Assembly: GCA_033063855.1 (NCBI GenBank)
Contig: CP093831.1
Location: 9,610,001 to 9,674,000, forward strand
Direction of reading: 5' to 3'
Origin: Smittia aterrima
Taxonomy: Eukaryota > Arthropoda > Insecta > Diptera > Chironomidae
Length of the DNA stretch: 64,000 nucleotides
The translations under genes and the position numbers were made by a program. Below, in pieces: positions 1-8,626 of the stretch (positions within the stretch are counted from its first letter, which is position 1; every line of letters starts with the position of its first letter). The notes under the pieces are model-generated. The model had not been told where the DNA came from and ran no database searches. It saw only the letters and a program-made list of their open reading frames with translations.

Positions 1-2031
1 AAACCTTCAATCATTCAAGACATTCCAAATATTCAAGTAACAGAAGATCTCGTTCAAGATGAAGAAGAGCAAGAACAAGAAGAAGCTAAATCGTTACCAC
101 CAGTTATTGCACAAACTGTTCATTACGCAAAGCAAGTTGAGTATAAAATGACAGAAGAAGAATACCAAGACATTCTAGCGAAGAAGTACAAGTCTCGCTT
201 AGAAGACATCACCAAGTCGTACGACGACAACATTTACGAGGAAGATCAGCAGCCATCTCCTGGCAGTGACTCTTTTGAAATGCTCAATGAACCAGATCTC
301 TCCGATGAGTTTGTGATCGTCGAAGAAGTCGCAAAGGAAGCGCAAGAAACTGACCAAGAAGGCAAAAGTTTGTCGATCCAACAGCAAAAGTACGTGAGAA
401 AGCACGACGAGGACATGGAGAAATACATTGTCAAATCAGCACCAGCTGCGACTGACGCTGGATCAACATTCGCCACAACTGATATTAACTTTGAATTCGA
501 AGATTCACCACCACAAGATGAAGAAGGCGATGTTGCACGAGGAGGCAACGGCTATTCACTTGAAGGTAGCAAACGTTGGGTAGAAATGAATCTTTCTGAC
601 CCAGCAAACTTGCGTTATCCTTATGAAATGGATCGTGGCATCTTAGAAGACATTAAAGAAGAAGATACCGACTTTGAAGTTGGCAGTAGTCGCATCAGTA
701 GTTTCAAAGACTCATACTCAAGCACGCCGGACTACGAAGTTTTAGTTCGTAAGCTTCAGTCTGGTCGCGAGCATGATAACATTTCCATGAACAGCTTGCA
801 AGAGTTTGAAAGCTTAGAGCACGTCATTTCATTAGAGAATCGTCAGAAACAAACTCAAAGCTCACAAGAATCATTGAGCAATGGAAGTTATCCGAAACGA
901 GGTGTGAAAGGCGTGCATGGCGATGACATTAGCTTGTCGAGCTTGAAGGAGTTTGAAGGATTAGAGAATGCATGTCTAGAGGCTCATTTGATTGAGATCA
1001 GAGCGAAGGAGGAAGCTGCCCTTCTCTTGTCTCGATCAGATGATTCGAGTAAATCCTCAGGAAGCTCCAATGGAGCAAAATCAAGTCCGAAGTCATCGAC
1101 TTCTCCTTCGGGAGGCAAAGTGACTTCAACGACAACTGTTGTAACATCGACGGTTGTTAAAGGCAAACCATCTTCACATTTAGAGCAACAAATGGCTCAG
1201 GAATTCGTGAAATTGCAACAACGCGCACAAGAAATCATGGAAGACAACAGCATCAGTATTATGGAAGCGTCGATTGATAGTTTGGAAGACGACAAATCTG
1301 GAATGAAACAAATTTTTGATAAAACATCGTCACAACATGTAAGCAGCGATAGTTTGGATAAACTCCTCACAAACGATCCAATGACAAGTTCAGTTGATTC
1401 AATTGAAGCATCAAAAGGCGGCGCAACAGGAAAATCTTCTGACGTCGATTCAATTGAAAATAATTCGCCAGTGAAACGACGAAGCGATAGCATTGACTCG
1501 ATTGAATTGCAATTTGCAGCAAGTCAAGGCTCGAGAATGGAACGAGACAGTATTGACGACACAATGAACTTTGAAGTAACTTTACCTGGCGGAGGCAAAC
1601 GAACTGTGACTCAAACAATCACGAAAACTGTTACCTCACAACCTGCCGGAGCAAGCGGACAAACATCAACTGTAACCTCAACAGTTCATTACGATATGCC
1701 AGCAAGAGATATCTCGAGTGATTCACTCAATCGAACTGACCCGGAAATGTTACTCACAAGCACCGAAAGCATTGAAACTAGCTCAACATCAACAAACGCA
1801 ACTTATCGCAACGCGAGTGAAATGTCACAAATGTCGGGAAGCATGACAAGTTGCGATTCAAATACAATGATCGACACTTTCCCTGATTTCTACTCGCCAT
1901 CGTCATCTTCACACCAAATTCATCAAACAACCACAACAACAACCTATGCATTTAAAGAAAACGAGAACTTGTTGGACGACGATGATCTCGCTGCTATCGC
2001 TCGAAGTATCGAAAAGAAACAAAATCCGTAA
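1..2031 (+). CDS. C-terminal part of a giant acidic Ser-rich protein, possibly an ankyrin-2 giant-isoform tail (5' partial)
   Basis: The frame is open from base 1, so the first visible Met (148) is internal; 676 residues are seen before TAA at 2029-2031. No folded domain is visible. The chain is strongly acidic and rich in Ser, Asp, Glu and Thr. Short motifs recur: two blocks of the form D/N-I-S-x-x-S-L-x-E-F-E-x-L-E (from bases 780 and 926), then about eight S-x-D/E-S-I/L-x/E units (bases 1260-1780), and two Thr/Val-rich runs after Gly-Gly-Lys (near 1110 and 1600). Such a disordered repetitive tail encoded by one long exon suits a cytoskeletal giant such as insect ankyrin-2; the stretch SDSFEML...DLSDEFVIVEEV recalls that protein, but this is from memory and uncertain. 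The upstream part lies outside the window. Being protein-coding is near certain; identity is not. Confidence 0.6.
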   Translation, partial: KPSIIQDIPNIQVTEDLVQDEEEQEQEEAKSLPPVIAQTVHYAKQVEYKMTEEEYQDILAKKYKSRLEDITKSYDDNIYEEDQQPSPGSDSFEMLNEPDLSDEFVIVEEVAKEAQETDQEGKSLSIQQQKYVRKHDEDMEKYIVKSAPAATDAGSTFATTDINFEFEDSPPQDEEGDVARGGNGYSLEGSKRWVEMNLSDPANLRYPYEMDRGILEDIKEEDTDFEVGSSRISSFKDSYSSTPDYEVLVRKLQSGREHDNISMNSLQEFESLEHVISLENRQKQTQSSQESLSNGSYPKRGVKGVHGDDISLSSLKEFEGLENACLEAHLIEIRAKEEAALLLSRSDDSSKSSGSSNGAKSSPKSSTSPSGGKVTSTTTVVTSTVVKGKPSSHLEQQMAQEFVKLQQRAQEIMEDNSISIMEASIDSLEDDKSGMKQIFDKTSSQHVSSDSLDKLLTNDPMTSSVDSIEASKGGATGKSSDVDSIENNSPVKRRSDSIDSIELQFAASQGSRMERDSIDDTMNFEVTLPGGGKRTVTQTITKTVTSQPAGASGQTSTVTSTVHYDMPARDISSDSLNRTDPEMLLTSTESIETSSTSTNATYRNASEMSQMSGSMTSCDSNTMIDTFPDFYSPSSSSHQIHQTTTTTTYAFKENENLLDDDDLAAIARSIEKKQNP

Positions 2032-3558
2032 ATTGAAACTTTCCCGGTAATGCCATGAAAATATAAATAGCGAACACGTTTATGTTTCATTCCATTCAAA
2101 AGGTAGACAAACAAAATCTTTTCTTTCTTCTTTAGAGCTTTAGTTAAACTTTTAGTTGTTGCATCGCAAAAACTTTGAAAAAAAAAATCATGAAAGAAAC
2201 TTTTCCTTTTTGCATCAAAACGATTTTCTGTTAGAAAGAGCTCAAGACTTTTCAATCGTGAAAACATCCATTGCAGACAAATTTGATGTTTATTGTAGCG
2301 AATGAAACCATTGAAGTCTTTAATTTACTGCTTTTCCTTCTCAAAATTCCATGGAAACGCTAAATTTCGATGTTGAAAGCTTTTTAATGATGTTCGGTTT
2401 AGTAAAATTTTTAGTTTTTCAAACATAGAATTCATTTTTAGTCAGAAAATACATTTCCAACATTCTTTGCTTCGATTGAATGAAGAAAGTCTTGGAGACT
2501 TCCTGTGGTGTATTTGAATGAGGTTGAGGATTGTTGATTGATCGTCACTTTGACTGTTTAACTTTCGTTTATGTTGATGGGAAAAATTCACTGCATTCCT
2601 TGATCTCGCAACTAGAGCAACCGCAACATTTCGTCAAAATGCACGATCGAAAGAAACTTTTTCGTTTCATAATTTACTTGCATGCATTTCTGTTCGTAAC
2701 TCAGACAAGTCTAAATGTCATTAAATATCATACACAAGTGAAGTGGTTTTGTCGATGCACTTGATATGATCATCAGAGGAATTGCGGATAATTAATAAAT
2801 ATTTTCAATTTCTCCCTCTCGACTTATTAAATTAGCTGAAGAATCGATCAAGGAAAAATCTCAAAATGTAAGTGTCAACTTGACTCGAAAGCTTTCTTAC
2901 AAGTCAAGTGAAAGCTCCAAAAGTCAAGTGAGGTAATTGAAAAAATTTCTATTCTCAACAGAACGCTGCAGAAAAAGAAGAATAAACACATTAGCTCGTC
3001 AGTAGAATGAGAACTTCACTTGTCCAATGGCAATTGATTGAAGGAGCGACATGGAACGGAATAACATTGCATAATTAATATTGCTTCTAAAAAGTATTTA
3101 GCTTATAAAGTTACGCTTTCGGCTCAGTGTGTTATTCAAAGAAACCTAACGAACGATGGAAGAGACCAGATCCATGAGCTGGAAGGAATATTATGAGATG
3201 CAATAGAAGCGGTAAATGTCACAACCAAATTGGAGTTTCCCCTTTAAAAAATTGAAGAAATTAAAATGCTTATTAACTAAAGTAAAGCTTCTAATGTTTG
3301 TGGAAGAAGTTCTTTGTTTTTTAAGTCCTTGAACTAAATGTGAGTAAAGTCATTGCTTTGAAGTTTACAAAAAACTTCGCTAAGAAGAGAAATTCTTTTT
3401 ATTTTTTGTCTGAAAGCTTTTGTCGCCAGCATTGGCGTTAAGAAAAAAAATATTTTGTTTGATTATTCCTTTGCTAATTAGGATTAATGATAACAATTCA
3501 ACTTATTCGAATGTTAAACAAGTTTACTTGAAAAGGAACAAAGCTCGATGAAGCTAAA
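2032..3558. other. Intergenic, no recognised gene
   Basis: AT-rich sequence after the stop of the giant protein, presumably including its 3' UTR. Short ORFs (for example 2531-2764, + strand) lack family motifs and are not called. Confidence 0.6.
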
Positions 3559-3619
3559 ATGAATAGAACACATTTGCAAAATTTCTAATGAAAGTAGCGA
3601 AAATATTTGGAGACAAAAT

Positions 3620-3627
3620 ATAAAAGA
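3620..3627 (+). promoter_or_regulatory. TATA box of GLYAT-like copy 1
   Basis: TATAAAAG lies about 160 bp upstream of the ATG and is preserved at the same place in the second copy (5073-5080). Confidence 0.5.
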
Positions 3628-3787
3628 TTTGCTTTTTAAAGAAACCTTAAATAAAATGCTTAAAGAAAAAATGACCATTCTTTATCGTTATCTTTTGTTT
3701 TTCAGCAAAGTTTCAATTCGTAAACCATTCGTGATAGCATTATCAGTTTATGAATAGAAAACCAAGAATTTTTGTTTTCAGTCTACG

Positions 3788-4672
3788 ATGTCGCGTCTAC
3801 AAAGAATAACGAAAAGTGAGCTCCCAATATTGAGAGATCTTTATAGAGTCGAGTGGCCATTGCACGTTTCAACTTTCGCTGCGATAGTTCATTTCATCGA
3901 ACGATTTGAAAAGTTACCAGAATGGGAAGAGAAAGTTAAGTTTTGGACTTTAAACGATGACTGGAAGAAGACAGGAACTTTCGCAATGGTCAACGAGAAC
4001 GATCAACATATTCTGTTCAATACCCTGGAGCTCTCACCGTTCTCATCATTACAACGGATTCTCGAATTACTTGATTACGATGAAGACAAAGTGTTTATCT
4101 CATTTCGCGATGTATTCCGTCCGATTGTGCTGAATGTGATTCGAGTGCAAAACCTGGAGATAACTTTTGATAGCAGCACAAGATTTATGTACACAGACCC
4201 AAAACATCTTGACTTTCTGGCTGATAAAGTGAAAGTTCCTGATGGTTTTTACTTGGACTCGTTAAGTCTCAATCATGTTGATCAAATTAATTCAGTTTGG
4301 CCTCAACGATACTCACGATCAAAAGAATTCTTCACAACGATCATCAAAAACAATCCAACGACTGGTCTGTTTAAATTAAAAACTGGAGAGCTTGTGGCTT
4401 GGTGCATTATGCTCGAGACGGGAGCAATCGGAAACTTACAGGTTGAAGCAAAATATCAACGGCAAGGTCTTGGACAAGTTACTCACATTACACAAAGTTT
4501 AAAAATGGGAAAAGATTTGAAACGAGAACTTGTTGGACACATCGCTCATCAGAACACAAAATCACTAAATCTTGCTGAGAAAAATAAACGAAAATGGATC
4601 GACAACTTCAGTTGGATTGGAGTGAAACGAAGAGAGCCTCAAAAGCTGATTCCGCTTTGGGGTCATCTTTGA
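3788..4672 (+). CDS. GLYAT-like N-acyltransferase (GNAT fold), copy 1
   Basis: Intronless, 294 residues, typical length for insect glycine N-acyltransferase-like proteins. The start MSRLQRITKSELPILRDLYR fits the family N-terminus. The C-terminal GNAT half contains GELVAWCIMLETGAIGNLQV (about 200-219) followed by the acyl-CoA pyrophosphate loop QRQGLG (224-229), an intact Q/R-x-x-G-x-G/A. Family members transfer an acyl group from acyl-CoA to an amine such as glycine; the substrate here cannot be read. There is no signal peptide, so it is intracellular. It converges on the DUF1091 fragment at 4821-5008. The 5' leader has upstream ATGs (for example at 3657, a 33-codon reading frame ending before the gene) that might lower translation. 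The paralogue starts at 5229. Confidence 0.85.
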   Translation: MSRLQRITKSELPILRDLYRVEWPLHVSTFAAIVHFIERFEKLPEWEEKVKFWTLNDDWKKTGTFAMVNENDQHILFNTLELSPFSSLQRILELLDYDEDKVFISFRDVFRPIVLNVIRVQNLEITFDSSTRFMYTDPKHLDFLADKVKVPDGFYLDSLSLNHVDQINSVWPQRYSRSKEFFTTIIKNNPTTGLFKLKTGELVAWCIMLETGAIGNLQVEAKYQRQGLGQVTHITQSLKMGKDLKRELVGHIAHQNTKSLNLAEKNKRKWIDNFSWIGVKRREPQKLIPLWGHL

Positions 4673-4820
4673 AAAATATTTCGTTTAATCTAATCGCAAG
4701 CTCGTGATTTTTTGTGTTGTTTGACAACAAATATTCGTCACATGCGCAAGTTATCTGCTCAATGAAAACTGCCAGTCACAGTTAACACGAAACACTTTAT
4801 TTTGCAACAAACATTTCTGA

Positions 4821-5008
4821 TCATTTCCAAACATCTTTGTTTAAGAATGAGACGTAAGACTTCATTCCTTGTAAAACTTCTTCGTTTTTGAGAAATTGAC
4901 AATCGGTCATGTAATCACCGCTGGCGAAATTTGGCGGAATTTTTGATAGATCTCACTGGAATATAAGAACATGATACTTTCCTGGATGCCACGGACAAGA
5001 TTCAATTG
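4821..5008 (-). pseudogene. Truncated 3' copy of the DUF1091 gene left by duplication
   Basis: Read on the minus strand, this matches the last 62 codons of the intact gene at 6297-6913, starting near ESCPW and ending at the same DVWK-stop. It has no 5' half and one in-frame TGA just after the GKYHVL segment, where the intact gene has a Pro codon. It is therefore non-functional and came from the tandem duplication whose breakpoint is its right edge. Confidence 0.9.
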
Positions 5009-5072
5009 ATGAATAAAAGAAACACATCTGTAAAATTTCTAATGAAAGTAGCGAAAATATTTGGAGACAAAA

Positions 5073-5080
5073 TATAAAAG
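5073..5080 (+). promoter_or_regulatory. TATA box of GLYAT-like copy 2
   Basis: TATAAAAG, duplicated with the gene; flanking bases are nearly identical to those around 3620-3627. Confidence 0.5.
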
Positions 5081-5228
5081 ATTTGCTTTTTAAAGAATTC
5101 TTAAAAAAAAATGAAAAACCGTTATCTTCTTTTTTTTCAGCAAAGTCTTAATTCGTAAACCATTCGTGATAGTATTATCAGGTTATCAAGAGAAAACCAA
5201 GAATATATATTTTTATTTTCAGTCTACG

Positions 5229-6172
5229 ATGTCGCGTCTACAAAGAATAACGAAAAGTGAGCTCCCAATATTGAGAGATCTTTATAGAGTCGAGTGGCCA
5301 TTGCACGTTTCAACTTTCGCTGCAATAGTTCATTTCATCGAACGATTTGAAAAGTTTCCAGAATGGGAAGAGAAAGTTAAATTTTGGACTTTGAACGATG
5401 ACTGGAAGAAGACTGGAACGTTCGCAATGGTCAACGAGAACGATCATCATATTCTGTTTAATACTTTGGAGCCCTCACCGTTCTCATCATTACAACGGAT
5501 TCTCGAATTACTTGATTACGACGAAAATAAAGTGTTTATCTCATTTCGCGATATATTCCGTCCGATTGTGCTTAATGTGATTCGAGTGCAAAACCTGGAA
5601 ATAACCTTTGATAGCAGCACAAGGTGTATTTATACGAATCGAAAATTTCTTGATTCCGATCATAGCGAAGATTTTAGATTGAAGTAAGTTCTTCGCAATG
5701 TGAATTTACAATTAATAACTTGATTTGCTGTAGGCCGCCTGACGGTTTTCACTTGGGCTCTCTTAATCTCAGTCACGTCGATGAAATCGACTCAGTTTGG
5801 GTTCAGCGATATTCCCGATCAAAGGAATTTCTCTCAACGATAATCACTCATAATCCAACAACTGGACTCTTCAACTCAAAAACTGGAGAACTCGTTGCTT
5901 GGTGCATTATGCTTGAAACTGGAGCGATGGGAAATTTGCAAGTCAAAGAGAAATTTTATCGTCAAAGCTTTGGTCGTGTAACCCAAGTTGAGCAAGCTTT
6001 CAAGGTTGGAAAAGATTTAAAACGAGAAATTGTTGTTCACATTGCTCATCAGAACAAAAAGTCACTCAATCTTGCAGAAAAGAATCAAAATTTGTGGATC
6101 GACAACTTCAGTTGGATTGGAGTGAAACGGAGAGAGCCCCAAAAGCTGATTCCGCTTTGGGGTCATCTTTGA
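5229..6172 (+). CDS. GLYAT-like N-acyltransferase, copy 2, with one intron
   Basis: Exons 5229-5683 and 5734-6172 give 297 residues. The 50-bp intron has a clear donor (GAA|GTAAGT) and acceptor (TGTAG|GCC) and is needed, since frame 1 runs into a stop directly after it. I start at 5229 (MSRLQRITK) as in copy 1; an in-frame ATG at 5166 only adds leader-like sequence. The first half is almost identical to copy 1, and the region around the intron (about codons 133-155) is the most diverged. Most GNAT motifs are kept, but the CoA loop reads YRQSFG where copy 1 has QRQGLG, so the first loop Gly is Ser. This may weaken acyl-CoA binding or change substrate. It converges on the intact DUF1091 gene, 124 bp away. 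Confidence 0.85.
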
Positions 6173-6296
6173 AAAGTATTTCGTTTAATCTAATCGCAAG
6201 CTCGTGCAAGTTATAACTTTTCGTTTTGTTTGACAACAAATATTCGCCAGTCACAGTAATCGTGACAGAATTTTATTTTGCAATAAATATTTCTGA

Positions 6297-6913
6297 TCAT
6301 TTCCAAACATCTTTGTTTAAGAATGAAACGTAGGACTTCATTCCTTGTAAAACTTCTTCGTTTTTGAGAAATTGACAATCGGCCATGTAATCGCCACTGG
6401 CGAAATATGGCGGAATTTTCGAAAGATCTGGCTGGAATCCAAGAACGTGATATTTTCCTGGTTGCCACGGACAAGATTCAATTGCAGGAAAGTCTGTCGC
6501 GTTGTGGAAAACCGGGAAGAACATTGTCTCACTTTTAATGAACTGGCAAAAAGGAGTTGGTCCAATCTTGTAAGGCAATCGTTTATATTCGTTTCCAGAT
6601 TTCTTGTTTAAAAGCAAAAGAATTTCAATTGAATCGTCGAAAGCAACGAAAAGCTCAATTTCCCCGATGAACATGTGAGGATGGGTTCGATTAACTTTCT
6701 TTACCATGAGCTTATCGAAGTTGACAGCAGTTTTGTCATTTGGTTTGAAGACTTCACGATGAGTTAGTGACACTTCAAATGCCGACTCGCATTCCTTAAT
6801 AAAGTTTATCAAATCAAATTAGGAAACTTTTTTGTAAAAGTTGAGAAAATTACCTTCATCGCTAGACACAACAAAAATCCGAAAAGTTGAATTGAAATGC
6901 CATTCACGCTCAT
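6297..6913 (-). CDS. DUF1091-family secreted protein
   Basis: Exons 6854-6913 and 6297-6794 (complement) give 185 residues, the usual size of the insect DUF1091 family. The 59-bp intron (MK|GTAATT ... TTAAG|GAATGC) is phase 0. Exon 1 encodes a signal peptide of about 19 residues (MSVNGISIQLFGFLLCLA). The mature part shows family hallmarks: VNRTHPHMFIGEIEL near the start, an L-L-x-N-K-K-S-G-N segment, C-Q-F-I-K, then CPWQPGKYHVLGF and P-P-Y-F-A-S-G-D-Y near the C-terminus. The family is secreted and much expanded in flies; its function is largely unknown. The 3' end was captured in the neighbouring duplication. Confidence 0.85.
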
Positions 6914-6957
6914 TTTGTAATCGAATGAACTAAACTAAAAGTTTAAATTTTTCTTCG

Positions 6958-6966
6958 CTTTATATA
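6958..6966 (-). promoter_or_regulatory. TATA box of the DUF1091 gene
   Basis: On the minus strand TATATAAAG lies about 45-53 bp upstream of the ATG at 6913, suitable for a short leader. Confidence 0.55.
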
Positions 6967-7771
6967 GTTTTCCGATCATTTTTAGACTTAATTAAAGTTT
7001 GATTCTTGTTTGATAAAATTTATTTAATGTTTAAAACTATTAATTTAAAAAAAAAACTTTGAAATAAATTGGAGATTGCGACAATTAGAGAAAAAGTTTA
7101 AAATCGAGAAAAGCTTTGAATTTAATTTATTATGTAGAGAAAAATGAAAGCCTTTGACAAAAATATAGGAAATCTAAATAAAAGTGATACTGAAAAATAT
7201 TTTCTTATTTTCTGTTTCATTAAAGGTAATTTTTGGTCTATGAATGAAATTTAAAATTTTAGTCTACACGATTTTGTTTCATTTTTCAAAGCTTTTATAG
7301 TTCCAGTTCGGCCAATTAACAATAAATTTATCATCAGTTTGGAGATTTACAATCTGTTTTGAATTGAAACAGATTTTGTTCTAAATAAAATGACAACATC
7401 GATCACTTCATTAAAAAAGATCTTTTGAAGATAAGCAATAAAAGTTTCAATTAAAAAGCTTCTGAAAGCTTTAAATTTTTTAAATTTTTTATAACTTCTA
7501 GAATGGCTTAAAATACAAAAGTAGAGAACTCTTCATCAGCAACCGGTTTGTCTGCGTGTTGCTTAACATTTTCACATTTGATATTCATTTAAGTAATGAA
7601 CTCAAAAAAGAATACATAGAAGAAGAATACAAACGAAAAGATTTCATGGAGACGACGTCATTCTTTGTCGTTATTGCTTTAAGATTTAAGTTTGAGACCA
7701 TCACTCGAGAACGTTTTCTTCTCTGACCGGTCTTGAAATTTTTTTAGGCGTGAAATTTTTAAATTTTTAAA
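6967..7771. other. Intergenic between divergent genes
   Basis: Very AT-rich spacer between the DUF1091 gene (-) and the LRR gene (+). No coding signal seen. Confidence 0.6.
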
Positions 7772-8533
7772 ATGAAGTAAGAATATTTAGCTATTCTAGT
7801 TTTCATGTTTAAGTTAGGAAAATATTAATTTTGTTCTTAATGTTCAAGGTTCTTGCTGGTCTTATTTTCATTCGTGAGCCTCACAGTTGCATCAATCAAA
7901 ATCGAATGCGACTACAAACTGGTGAACTTTGCTATTACGGAATGTGAAACAAGTGGTCTTGAAGTGAGAAACCATAACGACACAGTTACCGCAATCAGTG
8001 GAACGCTCGGAGCGATTGTCAGCTACAAGAAGATCAAAACTCTCAAGGTCAATTCCTCGCCTCTACTCGAATATTTTCCTCTTGGTCTCGAAACTTTCTT
8101 TCCAAACTTGGAAAATCTAATAATCACACAAACCGGGCTTCATCATTTCTCAGTTGATGATATCAAGAACTTTCCAAACTTGACGACTCTCGACTTGAGT
8201 GACAATCAGATAGAAGAAATCAATGCACAGACCTTCGAGTTTAATGACAAACTTGAGTCAATCAACTTGTCAGGAAACAAATTAAATAATGTTGGCTTCG
8301 ACTTCATGAAACACTTGAAAAGCTTGAAATCGTTAAACATGAACGACAACGTTTGCATCAACGCAACTGCTCAAGATCCAATTGGACTGAAGAAGATGAG
8401 AATTAATTTGAATGAAAACTGTTTGAAGCGAGTAAGCAACTACGGATTCTACTTCAGTTTCTTTGTTTTGCTGTTGGCTGCTGGATTCTTCTTGATTCTT
8501 TTGATTTCGTGCATCAAATGGATTGTAAATTGA
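7772..8533 (+). CDS. Small leucine-rich-repeat type I membrane protein
   Basis: Exons 7772-7776 and 7849-8533 give 229 residues. The first exon is only ATG plus two bases; the donor AA|GTAAGA and acceptor TTCAAG|GTTC restore MKFLLVLFSFVSLTVAS, a clear signal peptide. The Cys-bearing segment IECDYKLVNFAITEC follows. Leucine-rich repeats cover about residues 85-175 (for example NLTTLDLSDNQIEEI and KLESINLSGNKLNNV). A single hydrophobic segment near 203-226 (FYFSFFVLLLAAGFFLILLI) and a short tail predict a type I membrane protein with an extracellular LRR domain. Orthologue not recognised; such small LRR proteins usually bind proteins at the cell surface. It converges on importin-9, 93 bp away. 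Confidence 0.8.
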
Positions 8534-8567
8534 AAGTCAATTTTTTAAGTAAAATAACAAACAAAGC

Positions 8568-8573
8568 TTTATT
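8568..8573 (-). terminator. Polyadenylation signal of importin-9
   Basis: AATAAA on the minus strand about 55 bp past the importin-9 stop codon, in the short convergent spacer. Confidence 0.5.
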
Positions 8574-8626
8574 AATGAATTTTAAACTTTTAGAGACTTT
8601 CGTCTTCAAGCGATTTCTTTTATATT

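Larger units (their letters stand above)
3559..5008. repeat. Tandem segmental duplication, upstream unit
   Basis: This segment aligns with 5009-6484. It contains promoter-proximal sequence with a TATA box, a complete GLYAT-like gene and the 3' 188 bp of the convergent DUF1091 gene. Homology to the intact DUF1091 gene stops at about 5008, and homology to the region upstream of the first GLYAT gene restarts at once, which marks the junction. Confidence 0.85.
5009..6484. repeat. Tandem segmental duplication, downstream unit
   Basis: Aligns with 3559-5008 over the whole unit: upstream TATA region, GLYAT-like gene and 3' end of the DUF1091 gene. Beyond 6484 the DUF1091 gene continues into unique sequence, so this unit keeps the ancestral right-hand context. 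Confidence 0.85.

Noticed and set aside
3150..3240. Short stretch vaguely like the end of a retrotransposon ORF
   Set aside because: Only about a dozen codons before a stop, no other element parts nearby; chance resemblance is likely.
5166..5228. Upstream in-frame ATG extending GLYAT copy 2
   Set aside because: The added residues do not match copy 1, whose frame is closed there by a TAG; the shared MSRLQRITK start fits the family.
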